DNA of 64,000 nucleotides from Gnetum montanum (taxonomy: Eukaryota > Streptophyta > Gnetopsida > Gnetales > Gnetaceae), in assembly GCA_015680685.1 (NCBI GenBank), contig MNCI01014218.1, positions 18,022 through 82,021 on the forward strand, written 5' to 3'. Positions 44,860 through 56,400 of this stretch are shown piece after piece. The notes under the pieces are model-generated. The model was not told the DNA's origin. It was given only the letters and a program-made list of their open reading frames with translations, and did not search any database. Position numbers and translations under genes: made by a program. Position 1 is the stretch's first letter. Each line of letters opens with the position of its first letter.

Positions 44860-46140
44860 GTAGGATTAATAACCACTTTTTATTTTCTTTAATTTTACAA
44901 CTTTTTATTTTCCAGTTTTTTAGTTTTCAATTTCTTGTTTTATCATTTTGTCTTTTTATCTTTTTACGTTTTTGTAAGTAATATCATCTATGAATAAAAC
45001 ACTCATGTGGCTAATTGGTTGAGGTGTGTTCTATGTTATCGAGTCTTGAACGATCAATTATGTGGACAGTGAGTCCATTACACCCACTCATCCATTCTAC
45101 AAATAAGAGGTTTTGATTGGGGAGGGATGGACCAAGAGGGAATGATTAGGGTGTGACATCAAGGGGACTTGTGGATTCTCTTTGGTAACATCTGTGAATG
45201 TTATCATGCAACATGGTTGTACTAAGATCCTTGTAGATCTAAAGAAAAATGGAAGTAAGAGTAATAAAAAGGCACTTAAAAACCCAATGCTGTTCTAGGG
45301 GGTCCCATTGGAAAGACATGCACCCATGCCTGAAGGTTGATGACTTCTCTGGATTCAGCAATCGTAAAAAAAAAGGAAGTGCCACAAAATGAAAATCACT
45401 CTTCCCTTGAAAAAAATTCCAAGTGATCGTATGCCTTGTTGTTTTGGTACTCTTATAGTCACTCATCATGGGATGAAACAATATGATGTCACTGATTAGA
45501 GGAATGAACTTGTTCCTGATCTTGGAGTGATGGGTTAATGACACATTAATCATGCTTTACACGTAGGATTCGCTGTGCCCTAGGTCGGTTACCTCATGTC
45601 CCAATCTGTACGATCCCTTCTATACCCCGTCTCACCTCATTGTTCATATAATTGTTGCTTGTGTCTCGTGTAGCGTAGAATTATTACCTCATTCCGGTGA
45701 TATTTACATGTGTGTGTTTTGTGGAATCAGTGTAGATTACATTTAACCCTTCTAATGCCCACGGACACTTTTAAGTGTGGTTACACAAGGGAATTATAGG
45801 TTGGAACTTGCTTTGGGGAGAACCCACTTGTGTAATCTTTTGTAATTTTCACTTATGACACAGCCACACCATTTCTTAGCCTTAGCCTATTTTTCATAAA
45901 ATTCTTTCCCTACTACTATCCCTCTGAATTCCAATGTTCCTATGAAACCATTACATGGCCTTTTTCTCTCACTTACCACTTGAGGCCTTATTGCTCAAGT
46001 CCACCCACATATCATTATTAGTGTCTTTGAAATGAGTTAAATTACCCTACAACCCTTAAACACCTGCCACATGTCCTTAATTTCCATTATTAATCTTCGA
46101 AAAACCCAAAAAATTTGGTATTTTCCCTCGGGCCTAAACA
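44860..46140 (+). other. Non-coding linker of element 3
   Basis: No gene is present. Part of it (45115-45870) matches 2215-3160 of this window. A minus-strand frame at 45239-45553 shows no known domain and is probably chance. Confidence 0.5.
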
Positions 46141-46144
46141 TCGT

Positions 46145-46215
46145 TAGGCCGCAATATCGCGTACGCGATGTATTGTACGCGATATCGTGTCCCTGTAACC
46201 TTTATATAGGTGATC
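46145..46215 (+). promoter_or_regulatory. Candidate internal promoter upstream of the accessory ORF of element 3
   Basis: A cluster of LTR-type palindromic words (gcaatatcgcgtacgcgatg, gtacgcgatatcgtg) is followed by cctttatatagg, a TATA-like box, about 475 bases before the accessory ORF start. The arrangement repeats the promoter end of this element's LTRs but without other LTR sequence. Confidence 0.55.
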
Positions 46216-46688
46216 CCCCTGCAACACATAGCATCATTTTTCACTATTCACGTGGGGTAATTCTTCAAATTTTTCTCTATGACTTGCAATTACATGACCC
46301 TTGCTTTCATATCCATAACTCGTTCGTTGGTACTCCGATTTTAATTTCGTATGAACTTGCTTGAACCCAGAGTGTTCAGCTTAGTCATGGGGGAGGGACA
46401 CTTGTTGAATAGCACCTAACCTTTTTGTAATTTATCATCACCCAAAGGACATTATCATGGGTAATTAGCTATAACATTAAAAATAATTGTGCTGAAAATA
46501 ATTTTACCCCTTTAGGTACATTGGGAAACTAAAATTGAAAACCACCTAAGTCAAAAGGGACCCATTATTATAATATTTTAGGAAACATCACATGGAGATA
46601 AAATAAATTAAATTCGTTAAGGTAAGAAGTAAGGTATAACTTAACTTCGAAAATAACCTTACTAACGCTTGACCCCGTGTGATTGCAG

Positions 46689-49536
46689 ATGGCCTCAAAA
46701 TGTGAACAACAGGGAGGTCCTACTCAAGGTGGAAGCAAAAGACCCAGGAGAGGCAAAGAACAAGTCCCTACCAGAAAACATGTAGAGCAGGAGGAACAAT
46801 CATTTAGAATTCATTAAGAAGCCCTTACTACTGTACAGTCTGGGCAGGTAGAAGGAGGAGTTGCTGCAGTGCCTGAACAGGGACAACATCTCACGTTGCC
46901 CCAAGATTGTGTTCAGGCTATCCACGAAAGATGCACATTCATTGTAGTGATTATGAAATTAAAATTTGAATATTTTGTAGAGTTCACTCCTAAGGATATT
47001 AGGGATCACCTCAAAGGGTCTCCCTTATGGCCTATCCTCTTTGAAAGTGGTGCTTGGTACCTAGGGGATATGTACCAATTCTGGCACAATAGAGAATAAG
47101 GCACCATCGTTAATATTTGTGGTGTGATAGTCAATTTCTCTGCGTAGGCCATTTTGGAAGTATTAAACCTTCCAAATACAGGGCCCAAGGTTGCTCAGTT
47201 GTCTACCCATTCAGACCCCAATGTGTGATGAGTTTGGTTGGAAAGGGCATATGGCAGGGATAAGACATTTGGAGAGTTGACGATGGAAGAGAGGATCTAC
47301 TTCAAAATTGGAAAATATCACCTCTTCTCCATGAAAGACTTAAAAAGAATCTCAACATATGCAGCAAGAGGATGTGCAGTGTTGATGGAAAAGGTTAACG
47401 CTAACCTCCCTCATCTATACCTTACGGAGATCCTAAGGTGGTTTGAAGAACGAAAGATAGAGAAGCTTGCCTTACCCTTCCCTTGTCTTATCAGGAAGTT
47501 GTGCCAACATGCTGGTATCAGAGTATACACTAATGATGTCCTCTGAAAAGCCCAAAATGCTTTATATGCTGAACTGTTAAAGCCACTAGCTACAAGGAAA
47601 ATTACTGGTGAAACGCTGGGGCTAGAATAAGAACAAGAACAAACAATGGGGCCAACTACAACCCAACTTGTAGGACCCAACCAACCTCCAAGTACGGGAC
47701 CTAGCCAACATTAGGAAGCAGGGCCTAGCATGGACCAGGATCAACCATCGCTGCCACAAGATTACAGATCATCGATGAGCCACCTCAGGGCCATCGTTGA
47801 GAAGGTCAGTTGGGGAAGTTGTGATGACGCAAATCTCTTCTGCATCATTGATAATGCCATATAGCCCATATTTTCTTTGGATCATGCAAGGGGTGAAGTG
47901 TCTATTCATATAGGAGGAGGGGAGAGTATTTGGTCACAATAGATCTCAGGAAGCAGTGCATCTTTCCAAGGGCAATTAGAAATTGGTGAAGGGGCCACGG
48001 TGGTGGTCATGCAACACCAAGATGCAGCAGGAGTTGCAGAAGTGGTCATAGACCACATTAAAGAATAGTTCAATGTACCTATTGTACCACTGGTAGATCT
48101 CATGGGAGCACATGATGCTCAAACTTTGGCCAGAACCTCAATGACTCCTACAGAACATGAGGATGCACTTGATCGATTGCTACAAACAGGATAAATAATG
48201 ACATCCTTGCTTGACATTCCTCAAGATGTTACAATAATTCAATCAGACCTCATTTTCATTAAGGAAAAGTTGGCCTTGACAGAGGCAAGGGTCAAGCATG
48301 TTGAAGTAGAGGTGCAGAAATTGCAAGAATAGCTCATGGCCCTACAAGAAGCATAGCATAACCCTTTGTAATTTGTTCCCATAGACCAGCTAGATAATTT
48401 CAAAACTGAGCAACTAACCAAACTAGTAACAGAGAATAAGAAGGTGGTTGAAGAAAAAGAGAAGGCTGTTTGGGATGCCTCTGCAGCACAGGCGCAAGCT
48501 CATGCGCATATCAAGGCACTCAAGGCCTTATATGAGGAAAACAAGTAGCTTGTTGTCGACAACCTTCAGTTGACCTCTGTGGAGAAGCAAAAGAATGTTC
48601 TCGAAGAACACTTTCATCAGTTGCGAGAAAAATTCATTCGGGTCAACCAAGACATGAGCCGTTTAGCCAGGGAGAATTGAATCCTCTCAATGGAGGAGGT
48701 ATGCACAATTTGTCAAAAGAAAGCTATTGAAATAAGCACATGGTAAAATGAGGCTAAACGACATAAAAAGCTAAAGGAGCACTTCTGAGACCAGGTGNTA
48801 TGGTAAAATGAGGCTAAACGACATAAAAAGCTAAAGGAGCACTTCTGAGATCAGGTGGGGATGTACAAATTAATCCTTAAGAAGGAGCTCCATATGGCCA
48901 AGGCCCACATCAATGCTATCAGTGCTCAAGACACTGATTGGCAGGCCATATTAGACACATGCATTAGCCCATCAGGCGGAAATTAAGAACCAGGACCTAC
49001 AGATCCAAGATCTTATCAAGTACATGGAGTTGGCAAACTTGTGATATTCCAACCTTGCCATGTTAATAGCAAGGTGCCTGAGAACAGAGCTCGAGCAAAA
49101 GGTAGCTACCACCTACATCAAATATGAAATAGAATTTGTAGAACACAAGAAGATATTGCAAAAACTAGAGATTGCAAATTCTAAACTTGGGGTGGTGAAG
49201 GCAAGCTACCAAGGACAAAAAGGTGTTGCAATAGATTTGGCTTGAAGGCTTGCAAATTTTCAAGAGTACAGAGATAAAGCCAGAGCCTACGAGGAGGAAT
49301 GACGAGTATTTGCAGCTTGGTATGTCAAGGAAAAGCAAATGTTTCCACAACTACCTTGCCCATGGAAGGTTCCAACTCCATCAAACATTGGAACATTAGC
49401 ATGGATGACACAGGATACCTAGACCAAAGAGGAGAAACTACAGGCCATACTTCGACGCCATCAAGCCCCAAGACCTAGAGCACAAGACAAAAGGAAAGAA
49501 CCTATGGAGGAGCCATCGCCACCAAGAACTACATGA
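46689..49536 (+). pseudogene. Accessory ORF of element 3: transposon-protein-like domain plus coiled coil
   Basis: It starts with ATG directly after a splice-acceptor-like 'tgtgattgcag'. About 950 codons, with roughly 20 stops (mostly TAG or TAA) but few frame changes, read as: a basic N-terminus (GSKRPRRGKEQVPTRKH), a domain with FVEFTPKDIRDHL, IVNICGVIVNFSA and ILEVLNLP that resembles the 'putative plant transposon protein' type, a Pro/Gln-rich linker, and a long Lys/Glu/Leu coiled coil (48240-49400). A duplication around an N at 48798 shifts the frame. It is in sense orientation, unlike the antisense gene of element 1, and takes the place of pol. Function unknown. Confidence 0.65.
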
Positions 49537-49705
49537 GTTCCACCAATTTTGTAGCAGTATCACATTCTTTGTGTTGTGTCTCAATTTTTTTTTGATTCCA
49601 CAGTACGTCATAAACCCATTTCTACCATCCAATAATCCCGTACCTATCCACTATGTAATCAATGGAGCTTGTTCTCATTGTAACTCAAGGACAAGTTTTC
49701 ATTCA

Positions 49706-49717
49706 GTCGTGGGGGTA
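49706..49717 (+). promoter_or_regulatory. Polypurine tract of element 3
   Basis: GTCGTGGGGGTA abuts the 3' LTR start. Elements 2 and 4 have ATGGGGGTA and ATGGGGGCAT at the same place. Confidence 0.75.
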
Positions 49718-50490
49718 TGATGAGTCATCATTTAGTTAACAGCGATATCGCATACGTGTTATCGTAGCCTGTCTCCTCATCTATAAATAAGAGGTAGACA
49801 ATTCCAATAGGCAGTTTTTTGTCAATTCTTAGTTTAAAGTTAAGTTTTATTTTAGTTCTTGTTTTTCTCTCAACCCTTTTCCTCCCAGTGTATGCCCGAA
49901 GTGTGGTGATTGTAATTGTATGGAACCTTTGTTCGAGTGTGACGTACTTGGACATGCACATGATTGAAAATAAAGATCGAGATTACTTCATCATTGCAAC
50001 ATTCACTTAGCTTAATTATTTATTTAATTGTTATTTACTGCTTTCTTAGTTAATAACTCTTTACCCTAAACTCCTGTTGAGCATTTAAGTGTGACTACTT
50101 GGTAACCCAGTAGCGTACCTAGGATCTGTGCTTGGTAATCCCAGTGGTAGTCATGCACGAAGTCCAAGATATGTACGGATGATTGAGAAATGGATGCTCA
50201 TCGCACTTAGGCTAGTTTAGATTCCCTCTCACTCTTCTCTCCTAGCTTAGTTAATATTATCTTCCCTTGCCTTTAGGAGTAGCATTAGTATAGAAACATA
50301 TCATACACCTCATTCTGGACTAAACCATACGTGACAAAGTTAACACTAGTCCAGATGGGAAGAAAGTGAACTACGACCTAAGGATAACTGTCTAGATACC
50401 ACAACTAGTCCATCTGCAGAGTTTGACCAGATCATGTCTGAAATGCTCGTAGTCGTATGGTTGAGTGTAGGGGTACCTTGCCACTCATCA
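49718..50490 (+). repeat. 3' LTR of element 3
   Basis: 773 bp, TGATGAGT...ACTCATCA. It contains an exact GCGATATCGC (about 49742) upstream of the TATA box (ctataaataagagg, 49780-49793). Confidence 0.92.
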
Positions 50491-50495
50491 TACAC

Positions 50496-51585
50496 CAAAG
50501 AAATTAGGAGGGAAATTAAGCTTACACATTGGGATTTGGGGTTAAAATCCTAGTTCTAATGCCTAAACATTGCATATGTTTTTCCATGTATGCCAAAAAT
50601 TATCTTTTATATGTTAGGGATCATAAATAGAAGAGGAAATTAGTTCATACACTATGAATTGAGCAAGGTTTTGGGTTTTCCAACTCCCACATGCTACACT
50701 TGGCAAATTAAATGTGAAATTACCTCATACGTTGGGTTTATGTGCTAAAATCCTCTCCTAGATGCTTACATGTTGTGTATTTTTCCCATATACACCAAGA
50801 ACTACCATGCACATGCTGTGGTTGGGAAAGTAGCTAGGAAATTAGTCATATACATAGGCTTCCATTAAAAAATTTGACTTTCCTAGCTCAAATTTTACCA
50901 ATATAGTTAATTTTAATAATAGGTGGATCCCACATACCACAAGCTAGAATATCTTGGGTTCTGCATGTTGGGGATGAAAAATTAGTTATTAAATTAACCT
51001 CATACATTAACATATCTTGTTGAATTAATTTTTCATTCCCCACACATTGCCCATCTAGAGCCTCCATCCTTTACTTGGTGGGTCACATAGAGCTTGAAAA
51101 ATCACCAAGGATCTCATACACTATGGGTGGAAAATTGATTGGAAAATTAACTTCATATGTTGCATATTAGCATGAAATTAACATCTAGGACCCCATGCAC
51201 TGTAAAATTGGTCAAACTAGATGATAGGTGGGTTCCAAATTTCTAGAACCAAACCACCAAATACCTCATACACTGGACAAGGAAAATTGATGAGGAAATA
51301 AGCTTTCACATGCTGTGGATTTGTTAAAAATACTTACATGATACCCACACTAGTTCCAAATGCTATGGATCTACCTTAGGGTGCCCACACATTGTCCACC
51401 TAAGCCCCACATGATGTGGAAATAATCCATAATTCTCACACATTGTCCCACTGGGTCCCACATGCTAGAAATAGGGATACTTATTTTTTTTGGCTTATTT
51501 GACATAAAAACCCCTTATTTTACCCATCCATAGCCTATTTTCATTAAATTGTAGCTTGTTTTGATCATATAATAACCCAAATAAC
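50496..51585 (-). promoter_or_regulatory. Upstream region of B's antisense gene
   Basis: A minus-strand TATAAAA lies at 50605-50611, about 284 bases before the homologous ATG once element 3 is removed (265 in element 1). The rest is studded with 'catacact', 'cacattgt' and 'cacatgct' words, possibly CpG-depleted relics of palindromes as found in element 1. No coding frame is present. Confidence 0.45.
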
Positions 51586-51589
51586 AAAT

Positions 51590-52175
51590 TATTATCACTC
51601 AATATTATTTTTAACTCCATCCAAGCTCATTTAACCTCATTTTAACTTAGTTTACATCATTCTACATCATTTTGACATCATTTGGTATCATTTGACATGA
51701 TTTCAATGTCATTTGACTTGGCCTAGGCTTGTTTCACATCAATTTGACATAATTTCAACATCACTTGATGTCATTTGATTTCATTTAGTATAATTTGATG
51801 TCATTTAGCCCTATTTCAACATCATTCAACATTGTTTAGTGTCATTCGACATAATTTTACATCGTTATGATATCATTTGACATCATTTGACATCATTCAA
51901 TATCATTTTGACATTAGCTAATATCATTTTACATTATTTTAACACCATTTTATCTTATTTAACATCATCTTATACGATTTTGACAGCATTTGATATCAGT
52001 TGACATCATTCAATACAATTTGAGATCATTTGGCCTCCTTTTATATCATTTTGACACCATTTGACATCATTTGATGTCATTGGGCATCATTTAGATCCTA
52101 CTTGATATTTTTTTACATTATTTTGCATTATTTTGATATCATTTGGCCCTTATTTAAGCTTATTTTGCATCATTT
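51590..52175 (+). repeat. Degenerate 'catttgacatcat' repeat array
   Basis: More than 25 loose copies of a 10-12 bp word (catttgacatcat, atttgatgtcat, tttgacatcatt) occur. It lies between RT and the antisense promoter of B, the position of array 2 in element 1. Confidence 0.75.
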
Positions 52176-52479
52176 TGTATCATTTGACCCTCATTCTACC
52201 TTGTTGCACATTAATCTACCTTCTTTGGATCTTCCTTTACCTTGTTTCCCCTTATTTTGCCTTGTTCTATTTTGTTTTGACCATATTTCACTTTATTGTG
52301 CTTTACTATTATAGTATTTTTCATTATTTTAACATGTTTTGAAAATTATCCCATAGAGATGCTAGTTAATATGCTTTTGTTGACATGCAGAATCAAACTA
52401 TGGACACATGAGCATAATTTAACTTACCTCTAAACCTGGATGGATCATTCAGTGATGTCACATGACCAATTGAACTTGA

Positions 52480-52960
52480 TTACCTAGATCTTGAGCCTGG
52501 AAGCCTATTCGACCATATAGCTTCAATAAAAAATTCCTTAGAATGGCCCAATTACATAGTCAAAACCCTTGGCTTAGATGTTGGAGACATTACAGAAGAT
52601 TCTCTTGTTGAAGTTCCCATTATAATCCATAAGGGTGAGGAGAAAGCACTGAAACTAAGTTTCTTACTTGAGTTCTAGGTAGCCCAAAACATCACTAAGG
52701 TCCTTTAGGATAACATTAAGACCTTTACATGGTCTTATGAAGACAAGGTAGGACTTGATCCATGCTTAGTTCAATATAACATTATCCTCGACCCTAGCAT
52801 GAAGTTTGTTAAACAAAAGGCATGTAAGATTACACCAGACCTATCCCTAGCAATCCATGATGATATCAAGAAACTCTATCGAGAAGGTTTCATTTGATCT
52901 ATTGATTATGTTGATTACGTATCCAACATAGTGATAGTACCATGTTTGAACAGTTCTATC
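52480..52960 (+). pseudogene. Start of reverse transcriptase of element B, truncated
   Basis: Peptides align with element 1: GDITEDSLVEVPIIIHKGEE (element 1 ENITEDPLTETPITMPDGE), TFTWSYEDKVGLDPCLVQYN, IILDPSMKFVKQKACKI, then IDYVDYVSNIVIVP. The sequence then changes at once to receptor-kinase sequence. Several stops are present. Confidence 0.8.
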
Positions 52961-53425
52961 CAAAAGCTAAGATTAACAAGATGGTCATTCCTTGAAATTC
53001 CAAATTTATGCAAAAGATGCTTTGACCTGAAAGTTTTTCTAATATCTTCTTTGGGGCAACATAGCTCTCACTCTAAGAGAAGCACTATTCTAAAAATTTC
53101 GCTTTGCATTCTAGGTGGTCTTTTATTATTAGTTGTTGTAGGGATCTTATTCATTTTTAGAAGAATAAAAATATCAAGAGGGGAAATTCCAAGGATAAGT
53201 GAAAAATTCTTAAAAATATCTAGGGAAGAACTTCAAAGGGCCATAGACAATTTTAGTGCTTCAAACTTCTTAGGCCAAGGTAGACATGGAAAGGTCTACT
53301 TAGGTATCTTAAGTTCTAGAATGATTGTTGGTATAAAATGTTTCTCTTCTACAAACCATAGTGAAACTGATAACTTAGTATCATGTTTTAAGGTTTCACC
53401 TTGTAATGGACTCATGTTTGTATAA
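52961..53425 (+). pseudogene. Fragment of an LRR receptor-like kinase
   Basis: A single open frame of about 155 codons contains a juxta-membrane Ser/Lys stretch, a transmembrane helix (ISLCILGGLLLLVVVGILF), a basic stop-transfer segment (RRIKISRG), and then the start of a kinase domain: SREELQRAIDNFSASNFLGQ, the Gly-rich loop (LGQGRHGKVYLG) and the VAIK-type Lys (IVGIKCF). It resembles LRR receptor kinases of the large plant defence/development subfamilies. The kinase stops at about the second strand, so the catalytic loop is missing. It joins B's RT without a visible boundary, so it is a displaced or inserted gene fragment. Confidence 0.75.
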
Positions 53426-56400
53426 TCTTCCTATAATATACTGTTCATATTTTAAGCTTTGTAAATGTAGAATCTTGATAGTATTCATGATGCTTTTTAA
53501 AGATTCTGAAGAAGGTAATAATGCCTTTGAACATTTTTATAGCTAGGGGAGTACATATATCTTGTAGTTGATTCATTTTTTTACTGAGATTAACATTGAC
53601 CTATAAGATAGAAGTAAGCTTGTTTTTGTGAATGTATGTTGCTTTGCTTCCAATTAGATTTGGTGCATGAACAATAAAAAAAATATTTTTTATGAAAAAA
53701 CAAGCATTTCTGAACTTTTCATTCAAATGTTTAAACAATATTTTTATCTTAAAAATATTTAGTACCTATAATAATTCTTCATATTGCTTGTGACTATGCT
53801 AAATGTCAATGATGGTCTTCAAATCATCTTATAGCTTGAAAGATTTTCTTTTTCATAGTAGTGTTCTTTGCAAAGCTTAAAGTGTTTTGTCCAACTCAAC
53901 TATGTTGATTTCAATGAGATATTTATAAAGTACAACATTGCATGACACGCTATGGGCAATAAGGAAATTCAATTATATGGTAGTTTTGTAACTTGCCAAA
54001 TGCATGATTTTCTTTTAAAGTTTTCTTTTGCATAGATATAGAAATTAAAACTTTTACTGAGTTGCATTCTACTTGTAGATCATTACTCCCATTTAATATT
54101 TCTCAGATAATATAAAACAATAATTTTGTAGGTAATGATACTTTTACAAATGTAGAGNCATAAAACAATAATTTTGTAGGTAATGATACTTTTACAAATG
54201 TAGAGAATTTTCTCAACAACATGTACAATCAACAACATAACTGGTTTATGTCCTTTGTTGTGTTGTTTCCTTGTGTTTATTTTCTTTGTTCATGTGGAAT
54301 ATGTTTACTTATAGTACAAGACATGTTAATCAATTCCAATAGATAATTTATAAAGTAAATTTTTTCTTATCCATAATGTTAACTTAAAGATAAAAACTTA
54401 TGTTAAAAAGTTGGCTATAGCTAATTGCAAAGATTCTTGACATAAAGTTAATCATGATGAACAATATGGGTCATTATTTTCTATTAGATCTTTCTTTCCT
54501 ATAAAAGTTGGTATTTTATCAAAGATTTTTGTTACTAACTTGAATATTTTTGCTATTTTAAATTTAATCATGGATGTTGAAAGTGGTATAAATGTTATTA
54601 AGGTGTCAGTTGTACAACCTTACAAATAATGCTTTGAAAAATGAAGAGAAGAAAATTAATTATTAGTAGGAAGGATGATCTTATTCCTGACAACATTTAC
54701 ATCTCTTTCAACATTTTTGTTTAAAGTTAAAATAACAAAAGGATTTAAAGCAGTAATAGAAAGCTTTGGAAAAATACCAAATTTTGAAGGAAGATTCAAT
54801 AGAAAATGATGGCATAAATTTTCCATCATATGATTCATCATGATTGAGTTTATGTTAAGACTCTTTACCATTAGTAATAGCTTACTTGTCAACATGAGTT
54901 TTAATCTTTGAATTAATAGTATACTTTTCAAACAAGGAAAAATTTATCTTACGATCTGTTTATCTAGTATCATTAATACTTTTTGTAATACCAATAAAAT
55001 TATTTACAGAAGTTTCTATTCTCTAGTTTCATTAATNGAAATAGATTCCACATGCCTATGAGACCAAAAGACTAATAATTTTTTACTCAACTTTATGAAA
55101 GATCAATGAAAGATTAAATAGCTTAATAAAACCTAGAAGTTGAGAATGTTCTTGAGAATGGACATACAAATATGGAGTCCACTTACACATGATTATCATT
55201 GCTTATGTAGAAATGATCCTATATCTAGGGCACATTACACCATTAAAGTATTACCTAACTTAACAAGTAACAAAATGAGAATAATACTTGGCAAGAATGA
55301 GTTGGATGTCATGTTTTCTCACCACATCATTTAGTTATAAAGTGAAACTTCGATTATATGGTAAGTAATCCAAATTTGAAATGAATATGTATCATGATGT
55401 AATACTGGTAACAAATAACTCATATACATCATTAGGAAGAACAAAATTAGGTATCTTAGTTTGAATGTTTGTTTATGAATAAAAACTTAAAAAAAGAGAG
55501 CTAAATTAAACTTAGAAAAGAGAGCTAAATTTAAAAATAAAAAGAAGATTAATAGGTCTTCATGTTAGAGAATGTCATTTTAGGCAAATATTTTCCTTCT
55601 TAACAAGTATAAATAGAGTAGGTCCCCTCATTACATGTCATTGTAGTTAAAAGCTTGAGGAAGAAATTGAAGCTCTCTTTTCCTCCTTTGTGTGTGAACT
55701 CTTTGTGTTCATTATGATACTCTCACCTTTCTTGCATTCTTTGAATCATGAGTATTACTTAAATTGAACCCCTCATGGTTCTCACACTCCATTTCTCTTA
55801 AATAGTTCTCACAATTCAATCTCACAAGTGATTCTCATAGCCATTTATGCATTAATGGAAATTGATGAAGGTGAAGATGATTGACAAAAGTGGCTAGCTA
55901 ACATTTTAGGTGTGTATGGACATGTATATAGTGTTGAAAAGCTAAGAAAAAAAATTAAGGTTTCATTAACTAATGTGATTTAGCAAATGGAAACTGATAT
56001 AATACAATCTAATCAGTCATGATAAGTTAACTTTAAATGTTTTCTCAAGAATCCTCATGAATTGAAAGATTTCTCACACATGAAACTCTTAATTTAAGTT
56101 CCTAAGATTCCTCTCATATTTTTAAAGAGGAATTCAGTATTTATATTAATTCTTAAAATGGAGTAATAGAAAATAAATTACAAAACATTGAGTAACTACC
56201 AAGTAAGGAAAATTTTCCAATGTAAATAAGAATTATGACAATTTTTTCAAGAAACACAATACTAATAAAAAAGAAGAAATAAAAAGAAAAAATATGCACT
56301 ACGAAAGACATTGGGCCAATATGACCATAGAATGACAAAACATTAACCAAAAGATAGAGGCAAAATAGATATATACAAGTAGGTCCCAACTGAAAATAAC

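Larger units (their letters stand above)
40973..50490 (+). mobile_element. Element 3: full-length LTR element with gag and an accessory ORF, no pol
   Basis: Both LTRs are complete, with 8-bp inverted ends (TGATGAGT...ACTCATCA), a primer-binding site after the 5' LTR and a polypurine tract before the 3' LTR. The target duplication is TACAC (40968-40972, 50491-50495). The interior codes for gag and then an accessory ORF with a coiled-coil tail. No protease, RT, RNase H or integrase was found, so it would have needed another element's enzymes. It landed between the TATA box and the ATG of B's antisense gene. Confidence 0.88.
31190..52965 (+). mobile_element. Element B: old, decayed relative of element 1, interrupted by element 3
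   Basis: On the plus strand gag (32430-33720), protease (34100-34845) and the start of RT (52480-52960) follow each other in the order of element 1, and on the minus strand between protease and RT lies a homologue of element 1's antisense gene (35760-40804). Element 3 with its TACAC duplication splits it at 40972/50496. No LTRs could be delimited and RT ends abruptly near 52960, so B is truncated. It is far more AT-rich and more broken than element 1. Confidence 0.75.

Noticed and set aside
44555-44863. Frame of 102 codons starting with MFLVALRHLVCG
   Set aside because: Its first part is LTR end sequence (the same peptide appears at 63661 downwards) and only the rest overlaps gag in the wrong frame.
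54656-54931. Minus-strand frame of 91 codons as a possible gene
   Set aside because: No recognisable motif, skewed composition and a setting of decayed AT-rich DNA.
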